Part shown: in pieces, positions 53,389 to 61,958 of the stretch
How positions within the stretch are numbered: position 1 is the stretch's first letter
How the letters are laid out: each line of letters opens with the position of its first letter
Assembly: GCA_031417915.1 (NCBI GenBank)
Contig: JANOWN010000042.1
Coordinates: 1 to 64,000, forward strand
DNA from: Methylotenera_A sp031417915
GTDB taxonomy: Bacteria; Pseudomonadota; Gammaproteobacteria; Burkholderiales; Methylophilaceae
Length of the DNA: 64,000 bases
Direction: 5' to 3'
Made by a program: the position numbers and the translations under genes
Notes under the pieces: generated by a model
Seen by the model: the letters and a program-made list of their open reading frames with translations, nothing else
Told to the model about the DNA's origin: nothing
Databases searched by the model: none

Positions 53389-53412
53389 CCACCGTTAAAC
53401 TACTAACGGTGG
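53389..53412. terminator. bidirectional terminator between Gx transporter and pilY1
   Basis: CCACCGTTA / TAACGGTGG, a perfect 9-bp stem with a 6-nt loop. On the minus strand it is followed by TTTTTATTTT, so it is a good terminator for the pilE-pilY1 operon. On the plus strand the T-tract is weaker (CTTCTATT). Confidence 0.8.
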
Positions 53413-53442
53413 CTTCTATTATTAATACTACCTTTTGTATTA

Positions 53443-56400
53443 TTACTGCTCGTCTATTAATTCACGCCAAATCACACGATGATTTGTAAACCCTGAAGCA
53501 TTTGAGTTCTCAAATGTAGGTTGATTTGGTGGAAATTGCGGTGTTGGATTATCAGCAGTCACAATATTAACTACCGGTTTACCCTTAATATACAATATGT
53601 TCATCCCCACAATCGGTGCGTTTGTTCTACTTGCTACAATTGCTCCTGGTGCCGCGCCACCAGTTTTGTAATCTAAGAAATTTAACCAGCCATAACCACC
53701 TGGTGAACAAACCGTATTTGAAGGCACTGTAGTTGGTAATAACAGCGTACCAAATACCAGTTGAGCTGGCACATTTTGACGCTCCCCACTATCAGGAAAA
53801 TCAATGTACCAGCCTCTGCCCGTATTGAAATCTACCGTATTTGCTGGCTGCTGCACAGTTCTAGTAGCTGTCGCCACACTATTCACCAATGTTTGACTAA
53901 CCATCAAAGAGCTACTACGAGGGTTATCTAAAGTAGTTGGCGAAGCTGAAGCATCATCACTAATTGCATAGATGGTTTGTTGCTGAATATCAGTCAAGTC
54001 AGTTGTACCTAAGTACTTACCTGTACCCACATACAATACCTTTTTACCATTAATTTCCGCCAACTCTGGGCGTACGGTAATTGCTTGTGTAATACCACTA
54101 GGGTCTTTTAGTACCGCCACCTTAAATGGATTTGTAGCTGATTGTGAGCTATTGATATTGATGCGCCACACATTGCCTAGCAAATCACCGCCATAAACAA
54201 ATTCCACCTGATTATTCACTTCAGCATCTCTAATAAAGCCATTGATTTTGGCAAAGCCACTTGGCGTAGTTGCGCTACCTACACCTGTGCCATATTTACT
54301 AATTACAGCTCCTGTAGACGCATTAAGTACATATAAAAAGCCTTTGCCAGGGTTGCCACCCGTTATATTGTTATACCCTGATGTCACTAATACTACCCAG
54401 GTCCCATCGGCTTTCTTGGTAATAATTGGGTTGCCATAAGAGTAACCAATGTCAGTATCGTCAGCAGAATCACTAGGATCAAACTCCCACAATAATAATG
54501 GAGAGGTAGGGCTTGTAATGTCTAGGGCAAAGTAACCTTTACCACCGCCATTTAAGCCTGCCACTAAAATTGTTTTCCAAACTGCATTAGCAGTAGATGT
54601 GCAATTTGCCGTACAAACATCGTTTACGACAATATCTCCATCAACAAAATAAGAGTGATCTACACCATTGCCATAGTTACTATCAGCAAGTTTCCACATA
54701 TTATTTAACACCATGGTTGGAACATAAGCCCAGCGCTCAACGCCTGTTGTAGCGTTGATCGCATGTAACATGCCATCATTTGCACCAATGTATATCGTGC
54801 CAGCACGAGTTGCTTGTGTTGTTTTAAATGAGCCAACTGATGTATCAGGACCATATTTAGGGTCAGCAAAATTAGCTTTTGGTGCGCCCACATAAACTGG
54901 GGTTGAATCGACCAAATCACCTAATGTAGTTTCGCGGAAACGATACAGCCTATCATCAACAGTGCCATTTATATTACTTGAACGGTCTTCATAGCCATTA
55001 TTGCCGCGCAAGAAGTTAACCATGCTGGTACTATTAATCGATGTACGTTGTGCAGGTGTAAGCGAACTCCACTGGCTTAAATTTGCCGCTAAAAATGTGT
55101 TACCAAAATTAGCATCTTTACCAACAGTAGCCAAATTAGTACTTGTAAAGCTACCTAAGGTACCATTTACGTTCATATAAATATTACGTGTATCTACAGT
55201 ATCAGACACTAAATCTTGTAGCGTACCCGTACAAGAGGTGGAAATTTCTACACTACATTTGCTTGTCACACTATCAAACACGCCTGGCGAAGCACAAGTT
55301 GCTAAAGTTGCCCCTGGTGTAACGCACTGATAACTAGTGCTACTACCATTGTTAACACTCACAACACTGCTAGGTGCAGCACAAGTGTCTGCTACAACGT
55401 TCTCAACGCACCATGTAGCATCTTCGCTCACTTTACCTGTGTTCGTATTGACTGTTCTTGCTTCAAGGTTACCAATCCATTTCACACTGGTGTAACTCGC
55501 CACATAAGTAAAGTTATCACCAGAAACAGGATTAAGCGTACTGGTTGCAGCAGCAGCACCAGCACCCACCTTAGCTTTAATACCACTTAAAGCTTGACCT
55601 AAAGAATCAGCCAATTGGTTAGGATCCTTGGCACTAAAATAGGTGCCCTGTCCATTTACAGCAGCATGCCACAAATCATCTACAGCTGTTTGCTTATCGG
55701 CTACTGGCACAGGCCAATTACGCGTGCCTTGTGTCAGCTCATAAAAATCGCCCTCATCCGCAGATTTATAGTCAGACGTGTAGGTGAGTGAAGCATCTAC
55801 CCCTAAGCCCAAGGTAAACGTTGTCATGTGCTGTTTCAAATTATTATCTGTACTGGTTACAAATACATTGTTTTGACACACATCACCAGTGGTACCGTTT
55901 GGCCTTGTGCTACCTGTACAGTTACTCAATGCCGATGTACGTAAATCGGTATCGTAATAATATTTAGCTGCATCAGCCAAACTGTTAGAGACCGCCGTTG
56001 GGCCTTCGAACATAGGCCTTGGCGTTGTCCCACCGTCCATATTACCCACTGAACCTGTATTATCAACATTTTTCACATCAGAATCAGAATCCGAGTTCCA
56101 ATAACCATCTGTGGTTAAAATCGAAAAGTTTTGTTGACATGAAAATTGTACCGGATCAGCCGTAAAACCAGAAATCGGATTTTTACCTGCATAAATACGA
56201 CCCACTGTAGTGAGTGCGGATCTGAGCGGCGTACTACTGGTACCGCCCGCTGAAAACAATTTAGCATACCAACTGGCTTTTTGCGTTGCCCCATACGGCG
56301 CGATAGGTAAATAATAGGTTGAGGCGTTATTAATGGTAATAAACCCTACACGATAACGGTTATCAATGCTCTTAAACGCATGACTAGTGGATGTTTTCAT

Positions 56401-58251
56401 CATTTGCATGCGAGTACGATAGTAGCTGTACCAGTTGGCAAAGTTAGTCATTTCTTCATCATAGGTACAAGTTGCCGTAGCCGCGCAATCTGTTCTTGTT
56501 CCTGCTTTAGGATAAGCTGAGGTGAAGGGCTCAATATCAACACGATTAAAGGTAGAAACCACTTTTGTGCCACCCGTGAATTGCGCGATTGAAGTAGGGA
56601 TTGAATACGTTTTACCAGAAATTCCATTTACTCCATTCACCATGTTATTAATAGAGCCAACCGCAGCCCCGTTACTAAAGCCTGTAATACTAAATGCGCC
56701 ATTTCCAGAAGTGCCTGCTGCTGCTGTCGAGGTAACATTAACAGTTGCTCCGCTTACGGTTGCCGTATATTCTGGGTTTGTATTGCAGGTGTTAATCCTA
56801 TTCGCAATTTGAACTGCAAGTAAATTATATCTAGTGGCAGCTGTGCTACTGTTAGAATTTGATGTTGCACTGCCACAAGAACCGCTTCCAGTTGCCATAA
56901 TTTCCACACCATTGACTCTTATATTGTTTATTCTAGCATTCTGATTTTGATTAGCGCCTGTCACTGTAAATGAGCCAGTAGCTGCCACTCCCGGCACCGC
57001 AGCCACAGTAGGGGCTGCTGAAAAAGTAAGCGCAATAGTCCCTGTGGGTGCGCCCACTACAGGCTGAATGGTCACCTCGTCACCTGCATAAGTCGCTGTA
57101 AAATCATCCGGCGCACTTACATGAGCATTAATCGCATCACGTATAGCTCTTGCAAGGTTGCTGCGTTGGGTAGCAGAAGTAGTATCTGTTATGTATAAAG
57201 TAGCGCCAGGCGGTAAAATAATGCTGACACCGTTTACAGTGATGCCCGTAATATACATTGCAGATGGCGCAGTACAGCTTGGCGTACCCGAAACACCGCA
57301 GCCTAAGGTGTCCGCATTGATTTTGATTTTACCCGAAGTTGACGTTGCAATGCCTGCCCATCTTGCAAATATATGACCGGTAGTTTCGTTATATTTTCCT
57401 TGGCAGCCTGTACCAGAAACGACATTTGCGTTAGAGGTACACCAGCGCAATTTAGCTGGAAAAGTATTGGTAGCAGTTGGCGCCGTTGCAGTGATACAAC
57501 TTGTTAAGTTTTTATCGGTACAATACTCACCTGCAGCTACTGTGTAGTAATAAGGGTAGCCAGGCGCTGTGTAAGGTTGGTTAAATGAGGTACTCTGTGT
57601 ACCTGTGTTATTTGGATAAATATATTGAGTATTTTTTCTACATACCAATGGATTAGACAAATCAGCAGTAGATGCACTGTTGGTGTTACACCAAACACGG
57701 TCTGGGTAACCAGCGGTGCTAGATGTAGGCACTAAAGTGGCATTGCTCGAACTATAAACACCATAAGCATCGACAGGCACTACTGTCCAGCCAGCAGTAT
57801 TTGCGCTAGTCATGGCTGTTTTTAAACTACCGTCTGCGTTTAAGGTGGGCGAATAAGTAATTTCTGGGTTGTAATAGATTGAATTGAACTCTCTCGTGTT
57901 ATAGGCTGGGTCCCCTAACTGGCAACTGGCAGTAAAAAAGTTACCAGAACTAGCGCCGCCTACTGTTTTACATTTACCTGTAGCTAAAGTTACCCCAGAT
58001 CCATTAACTGTTAAAGAGTCATTCACATAATCTGGCATGTAATCAGATTTCATACTGCCCGAGTTATCCAAGATATACATCAAGTTAGGTAGCACATCCC
58101 CAGTGGTGGCGCTTACCAGCGGCGCAGTGCCTAAGTCGGTTACTGCTGCATTGGCTGCACAGGCAGAAAACAGCATAATCCCAACACTTATACACTGCAT
58201 AAATTTGTGTTTAAATTGTGTGGCTAAATTGGTTTTAATTGGGGATGTCAT
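53443..58251 (-). CDS. pilY1: type IV pilus tip-associated adhesin PilY1
   Basis: Large exported pilus tip protein. About 1602 residues, much longer than the 1160 of Pseudomonas PilY1. ATG 58251 has AGGAG 7 nt upstream. Signal peptide ends near AANAAV. N-terminal von Willebrand A domain with MIDAS DNSGSM (residues 62-67). A large insert (about 306-530) holds two related beta-rich units. The C-terminal half is the PilY beta-propeller (AGTIYIGANDGMLHAINATT, VYGGDLLGNVWRININ). I do not see the classic calcium loop DxDxNxDxD. Last gene of the operon. Confidence 0.93.
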   Translation of the reverse strand: MTSPIKTNLATQFKHKFMQCISVGIMLFSACAANAAVTDLGTAPLVSATTGDVLPNLMYILDNSGSMKSDYMPDYVNDSLTVNGSGVTLATGKCKTVGGASSGNFFTASCQLGDPAYNTREFNSIYYNPEITYSPTLNADGSLKTAMTSANTAGWTVVPVDAYGVYSSSNATLVPTSSTAGYPDRVWCNTNSASTADLSNPLVCRKNTQYIYPNNTGTQSTSFNQPYTAPGYPYYYTVAAGEYCTDKNLTSCITATAPTATNTFPAKLRWCTSNANVVSGTGCQGKYNETTGHIFARWAGIATSTSGKIKINADTLGCGVSGTPSCTAPSAMYITGITVNGVSIILPPGATLYITDTTSATQRSNLARAIRDAINAHVSAPDDFTATYAGDEVTIQPVVGAPTGTIALTFSAAPTVAAVPGVAATGSFTVTGANQNQNARINNIRVNGVEIMATGSGSCGSATSNSNSSTAATRYNLLAVQIANRINTCNTNPEYTATVSGATVNVTSTAAAGTSGNGAFSITGFSNGAAVGSINNMVNGVNGISGKTYSIPTSIAQFTGGTKVVSTFNRVDIEPFTSAYPKAGTRTDCAATATCTYDEEMTNFANWYSYYRTRMQMMKTSTSHAFKSIDNRYRVGFITINNASTYYLPIAPYGATQKASWYAKLFSAGGTSSTPLRSALTTVGRIYAGKNPISGFTADPVQFSCQQNFSILTTDGYWNSDSDSDVKNVDNTGSVGNMDGGTTPRPMFEGPTAVSNSLADAAKYYYDTDLRTSALSNCTGSTRPNGTTGDVCQNNVFVTSTDNNLKQHMTTFTLGLGVDASLTYTSDYKSADEGDFYELTQGTRNWPVPVADKQTAVDDLWHAAVNGQGTYFSAKDPNQLADSLGQALSGIKAKVGAGAAAATSTLNPVSGDNFTYVASYTSVKWIGNLEARTVNTNTGKVSEDATWCVENVVADTCAAPSSVVSVNNGSSTSYQCVTPGATLATCASPGVFDSVTSKCSVEISTSCTGTLQDLVSDTVDTRNIYMNVNGTLGSFTSTNLATVGKDANFGNTFLAANLSQWSSLTPAQRTSINSTSMVNFLRGNNGYEDRSSNINGTVDDRLYRFRETTLGDLVDSTPVYVGAPKANFADPKYGPDTSVGSFKTTQATRAGTIYIGANDGMLHAINATTGVERWAYVPTMVLNNMWKLADSNYGNGVDHSYFVDGDIVVNDVCTANCTSTANAVWKTILVAGLNGGGKGYFALDITSPTSPLLLWEFDPSDSADDTDIGYSYGNPIITKKADGTWVVLVTSGYNNITGGNPGKGFLYVLNASTGAVISKYGTGVGSATTPSGFAKINGFIRDAEVNNQVEFVYGGDLLGNVWRININSSQSATNPFKVAVLKDPSGITQAITVRPELAEINGKKVLYVGTGKYLGTTDLTDIQQQTIYAISDDASASPTTLDNPRSSSLMVSQTLVNSVATATRTVQQPANTVDFNTGRGWYIDFPDSGERQNVPAQLVFGTLLLPTTVPSNTVCSPGGYGWLNFLDYKTGGAAPGAIVASRTNAPIVGMNILYIKGKPVVNIVTADNPTPQFPPNQPTFENSNASGFTNHRVIWRELIDEQ

Positions 58252-58298
58252 GTTGAGACTCCTAAAATAAATCTTAAAAAATTTTAATAAATCAAACA

Positions 58299-58901
58299 TT
58301 AATAAATAAAGGCTTGTAAATAACTCACCGTGTTTTTAGGGCCTGTGACGCGCACCGTAGCACGATATACCACTGCATCTGATGTGCCTTTTGGCCCACC
58401 AAAGCCACCACCACCAGCACCACCACCCTCACTTTTACTGCCCATAGAGTTAGGCGCTTTGTTTCCTGTGCCTGTCAGACAATTTGTTTGATCAGACACC
58501 CCTGCAGCACGACACATACGTTGTATTATCAACTGCGTTTCATTTCCACTGGTATCACCTAAAGCTTTTGTGATTGAAATAGAAGCCGCCCATGTACCTG
58601 CGTTGGTAAGTGAAATACTGTCATCAAGGTTGGCATAATATCCAGCAGAGGATGCATCCAGAGTTGCTGAGTTATCGTTAATATACTTATACGCCCTTGC
58701 AATACCTGTTTCTGCAGACATAATGGCAGATTGCTTAAACGCTAAATTACCCGCTACCAGTACGCTGCTATCTACAGATCTTATTAAAGCGGCAGCCGCC
58801 AATGACATAGCAACCAGCGCAATTAAAGCGATAAATAGCACCAAGCCTGCTTGCTTTTTTGCAACAAAATTACTTTTGTTCATGTTTAGCTGGTTCAACA
58901 T
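58299..58901 (-). CDS. pilX: minor pilin-like protein PilX
   Basis: 200 residues. The N-terminal KKQAGLVLFIALIALVAM resembles the PilX prepilin-like start, lacking Glu5 as usual for PilX. Then SSVLVAGNLAFKQSAIMSAE and TGIARAYKYIND. A Gly-rich loop (SEGGGAGGGGFGGPKG) and a final beta segment follow. AAAGG lies about 9 nt before ATG 58901; ATG 58883 is an alternative. It helps prime pilus assembly with PilV, PilW, FimT and PilY1. Confidence 0.88.
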   Translation of the reverse strand: MLNQLNMNKSNFVAKKQAGLVLFIALIALVAMSLAAAALIRSVDSSVLVAGNLAFKQSAIMSAETGIARAYKYINDNSATLDASSAGYYANLDDSISLTNAGTWAASISITKALGDTSGNETQLIIQRMCRAAGVSDQTNCLTGTGNKAPNSMGSKSEGGGAGGGGFGGPKGTSDAVVYRATVRVTGPKNTVSYLQAFIY

Positions 58902-58937
58902 AAAATACTGCCTTTCATAAGCTTGTACTTTTAACTT

Positions 58938-60191
58938 TTACAATTGGGGGCTAGCTGCCAACAGATTTCTTAATGGCACAACCACTTCATAAACGCGGTA
59001 GCGGTAATTAGTCCAATTAGCCCCTAGTGCTCCCGCTAAATTTAAATTACCACCAAATACACAAAGCCTTGCTGGCCCTGTTGCAGCGCCGCTACAAAGC
59101 TGCGTAACGACATTTCTTTCCAGTAAGTTATTTCTCGCAACAAGCGCTATACGCACCGCCTTAATACGATTGCGGTTTGCAACAGTGATGGCAGCTGGAG
59201 CCCAAATACCTGTGGCATCTTGCCAGGCATTAATAATCTCGCTATTGGCGGTAGCTGCGACACCGTACTGTGCCTGCAAGCTCACAATTTCGCCTAATAC
59301 TGGATCCGGCACACCAGTAGTTAAATTAGTTTTTCGCAATTGGTTGGCGTTTACATCAAAAGTAACTTCTCTAATGTTGCCCAAACAAGCCAACTTATCG
59401 CCTTGTTGCATACCCGCATTAGATAATACGTCTACGACTGTAGGTATGGCATCAAGCTGTGCATTAGTAGTAGTTACTTTGGTAGCAAAACAACTTGTGA
59501 TAGCGTCTCTAGTCACAAGTACCACATCGCCATTGCGACATCCCATGTTATTATCCACAGGTACAAAATTAGCACCCGCTGGTGCGCCGCTAATATCTGT
59601 AGCAATGGCACCGCGTGTGCTGTCGCCATAATGTACAAGAATGCTATCGCTGTTAGCACCATCAGTAAGAATCACTGGCGTAATAATGTCTCTTACCATA
59701 CTGGTGGCATTTGCTCTGACAGAGGTATTATCTGTATCTAAGTTGATGGTGTTGCTTGGTAATGTGCTATCGCACTTTAGTGCCGAATAATTAACGCCTT
59801 GCGCCACTGCCGCACTGTCGGCAGCAATTTTGCTATTGTAAGCAGTTAGCGCGGCGGCCTGGAGTGTAGCAATTTGCGCCGCAGTTTTATTTGTGTAATC
59901 TTCAAACACATAGCTATTTGCCGCAGTAGCAGCATTAATTGTAGGTAAAGTGCCACTTGCAAGCGGTATGCCATAACCTGCAAATTGTAATTCTCTCTGT
60001 ATCATATAAAGCCCGATACTGCCGTTGGTTTGCGCATCTGCAATACCCGTGGTGCTGCGTTTTGTGCCTTCAAATGAAGAGAATGTTTGCATAATGACTA
60101 GCGTAGCAATTAAACCTATTACTAAGCCCACCATCAGCTCTACCAAGCTAAAGCCAGCTTGATAAAATAATTTATTAGTAGAATTTTTCAT
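58938..60191 (-). CDS. pilW: minor pilin PilW
   Basis: 417 residues. Class III prepilin signal QAG-FSLVELMVGLVIGLIA with Glu5 after cleavage, then QTNGSIGLYMIQRELQFAGY and GIP, typical of PilW. A long Cys-containing globular part contains GCRNGDVVLVTRDAITSCF and SIQAQYG-like VSLQAQYGVAA near the end. Part of the minor-pilin operon; 2 bp after pilV. Confidence 0.92.
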   Translation of the reverse strand: MKNSTNKLFYQAGFSLVELMVGLVIGLIATLVIMQTFSSFEGTKRSTTGIADAQTNGSIGLYMIQRELQFAGYGIPLASGTLPTINAATAANSYVFEDYTNKTAAQIATLQAAALTAYNSKIAADSAAVAQGVNYSALKCDSTLPSNTINLDTDNTSVRANATSMVRDIITPVILTDGANSDSILVHYGDSTRGAIATDISGAPAGANFVPVDNNMGCRNGDVVLVTRDAITSCFATKVTTTNAQLDAIPTVVDVLSNAGMQQGDKLACLGNIREVTFDVNANQLRKTNLTTGVPDPVLGEIVSLQAQYGVAATANSEIINAWQDATGIWAPAAITVANRNRIKAVRIALVARNNLLERNVVTQLCSGAATGPARLCVFGGNLNLAGALGANWTNYRYRVYEVVVPLRNLLAASPQL

Positions 60192-60193
60192 CG

Positions 60194-60586
60194 TTATCTC
60201 GCTGTAAAAATTGAAGTTACAGCTTCATATGTATGCACTGTCTCACCTGGCACTTGCCAAGAAACTTTAAACTGATAACGACCTTCTGAAAGCAGTGTAG
60301 TGGCTAGAGTTCCACCTGGTAAATTGGCAACTGGTATAGATTGATTACCGCCAAGCCCAACGGGGTTAGCCAGCATATTGCCTAATTGCTGCTGCACAAC
60401 ATATGCAGCTTCTGCCCTGTACGCTGCATCGGCGGTATTTTTCATCATTGCACCTTGCAGACCCGAAATTGCTAATATGCCAAATGAGAAAATAAGTATA
60501 GCAATTAACGCCTCTAGCAACACCGCACCTCCCTGCTTATGGTGTTGGCGAATCTTGAAACTGGCAATAGATTTATTTTTCATCAT
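60194..60586 (-). CDS. pilV: minor pilin PilV
   Basis: About 130 residues from ATG 60586 (GAG about 10 nt upstream; a TTG at 60598 is possible). Prepilin signal QGG-AVLLEALIAILIFSFG with Glu5, then ILAISGLQGAMMKNTADAAY and RAEAAYVVQQQLGNMLANP, the PilV pattern. Followed by pilW. Confidence 0.92.
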   Translation of the reverse strand: MMKNKSIASFKIRQHHKQGGAVLLEALIAILIFSFGILAISGLQGAMMKNTADAAYRAEAAYVVQQQLGNMLANPVGLGGNQSIPVANLPGGTLATTLLSEGRYQFKVSWQVPGETVHTYEAVTSIFTAR

Positions 60587-60610
60587 AATTAATCTCAATT
60601 TTCACTTGAT

Positions 60611-61141
60611 CTAACACTTACGTGGGTCGGTAGCACTAGCATTGGGATCGCACATGCGCACAGTGCCACCCGTACCAATAGTAATATTTAATGGTCTATT
60701 AGACCCAATAAAACTCACAGCAATTTGATCAAGTTGATTGGCAACAACAGTAGATTTAGTACCAAGATTAGTAAACGTCACATTGGTAGCTCCGCCTGGC
60801 GTCGGGGCAATAACAGCCGCTGACGTACCGCCTTCATTATTATTACGCGTCTCCACAACACCACCTGTCAAATCATTACAAGCCGTCGCTGCTGCGTTTA
60901 CACATTGAACAGTCCATGCTGAGTTTGCACCTAAAGTAAACCTCACGGCTGTGTTACGAAGCAAAGCCTCGGAGCGGGCTTTTTGTATTCCGTTCAATAT
61001 CGATTCCGCCCCTGTTCGTACCTTGGTATTCTGAATCCAAGTACGGTAGCTGGGAATTGCCACAGATGCTGTAATACCAAGGATAGCAACAACAATCATC
61101 ATCTCTATCAAAGAAAAACCTGTTTGTTTAATTTTATACAT
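60611..61141 (-). CDS. fimT: minor pilin FimT/GspH-like
   Basis: 176 residues. Prepilin signal QTG-FSLIEMMIVVAILGI with Glu5, then YRTWIQNTKVRTGAESILNG and IQKARSEALLRNTAVRFTLG, the GspH/FimT domain. Two Cys pairs occur later (VQCVNAAATAC and MCDPNASATDPRKC). FimT-like minor pilins can bind DNA for uptake, but a role in transformation is only a possibility here. Confidence 0.92.
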   Translation of the reverse strand: MYKIKQTGFSLIEMMIVVAILGITASVAIPSYRTWIQNTKVRTGAESILNGIQKARSEALLRNTAVRFTLGANSAWTVQCVNAAATACNDLTGGVVETRNNNEGGTSAAVIAPTPGGATNVTFTNLGTKSTVVANQLDQIAVSFIGSNRPLNITIGTGGTVRMCDPNASATDPRKC

Positions 61142-61144
61142 TAT

Positions 61145-61555
61145 TTAGCAACTACCACTTGGCTTAAGTGACCAACAAGCCGCATTAAATGATGAACTTT
61201 TAACATTGCTTTCTGTGATGGTATATCTGTAAGCTGCCATGACACCAGCGCCCTGTGCTTGAAGTGTATAGGTTGTTGCAGCCGGCCCTGCCGAGCATGA
61301 AAAACCAAAAAATGCAGTATTTGTACCCGCTGGTGCTGCGCATGGACCTCCTACATAGGTACGATTATCCTGAAAAAATTGTTCCATTTTAATCCGCATA
61401 TCTGCCAAAACTCCTGTTGCATCTGCAGCACGAGCTCGTCTAACGTATTCTTGATAGCTTGGAATTGCAATAGAAGCCAAAATACCAATTATGGCCACAA
61501 CAATCATCAGCTCGATTAGCGTAAACCCTTTTTGTCCAACTTTTAATGTATTCAT
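61145..61555 (-). CDS. pilE: PilE-like type IV pilin
   Basis: About 136 residues from ATG 61555 (AGGGA upstream); a longer start at 61597 is not supported. Prepilin signal QKG-FTLIELMIVVAIIGI with Glu5, then SYQEYVRRARAADATGVLAD and RIKMEQFFQDNRTYVG, the PilE pattern. Cys in GGPCAAP, FSCSAG and AACWSLKPSGSC form likely disulfides. It is the first gene of this operon, whereas in Pseudomonas pilE comes last, after pilY1. Confidence 0.9.
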   Translation of the reverse strand: MNTLKVGQKGFTLIELMIVVAIIGILASIAIPSYQEYVRRARAADATGVLADMRIKMEQFFQDNRTYVGGPCAAPAGTNTAFFGFSCSAGPAATTYTLQAQGAGVMAAYRYTITESNVKSSSFNAACWSLKPSGSC

Positions 61556-61600
61556 TTTGCATTCCCTTTTTTGCTTGATTACATCATGCCAAAGCATGAC

Positions 61601-61663
61601 AGGCCTTGTCTAGTAGTATCCGATATTCGGATAATTTTGCAGTATGAGCGGTTAGCAAGGCCT
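61601..61663. promoter_or_regulatory. palindrome-rich divergent control region of pilE and lptM
   Basis: AGGCCTTG (61601-61608) and CAAGGCCT (61656-61663) are perfect inverted 8-mers, enclosing ATCCGA-TAT-TCGGAT near 61618-61632. Just outside, TCATGC-CAAA-GCATGA is another short hairpin. The arrangement suggests regulator sites between the divergent genes. No sigma-54 box is evident. Confidence 0.35.
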
Positions 61664-61724
61664 CAATTCAGCTTTCCGCAGCATTCAATGATAAAATATA
61701 AGCTAAAATTGGGGTGAGATTAAC

Positions 61725-61943
61725 ATGCTAAAAAATATACCTGTTTTAGTAATTTTTATAAGTTATTTGGCTTTAATAGGCTGTGGTACAAAAGGCTCGT
61801 TGTATATTCCAGAGCAGCGTTATCCGCAAGGTGCTGAATACAATAGCGCGCCAAAAGACTTAAAACAGTATGCCACTGAATTTGAACATTCCAGTGCAGG
61901 CCTGCAGACCAATACCCATGCGCCTTCTATGGCATACATTTAA
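61725..61943 (+). CDS. lptM: small lipoprotein LptM (YifL-like)
   Basis: 72 residues. Lipobox LIGC (Cys20) followed by GTKGSLYIPEQ, the conserved start of LptM, which helps mature the LptD/LptE complex for LPS export. It lies just upstream of lysA, its usual place. The C-terminal residues SSAGLQTNTHAPSMAYI are encoded by a copy of the AATATCCATG-loop repeat and replace whatever tail was there. Confidence 0.87.
   Translation: MLKNIPVLVIFISYLALIGCGTKGSLYIPEQRYPQGAEYNSAPKDLKQYATEFEHSSAGLQTNTHAPSMAYI
61893..61930. repeat. AATATCCATG-loop repeat in the 3' end of lptM, copy 8
   Basis: GCAGGCCTGCAGACC-AATACCCATGC-GCCTTCTATGG, close to copies 3 and 4. It is translated in frame as the LptM tail, with the stop 14 bp further on. 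Confidence 0.6.
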
Positions 61944-61958
61944 AAGAATAATTAAAAA

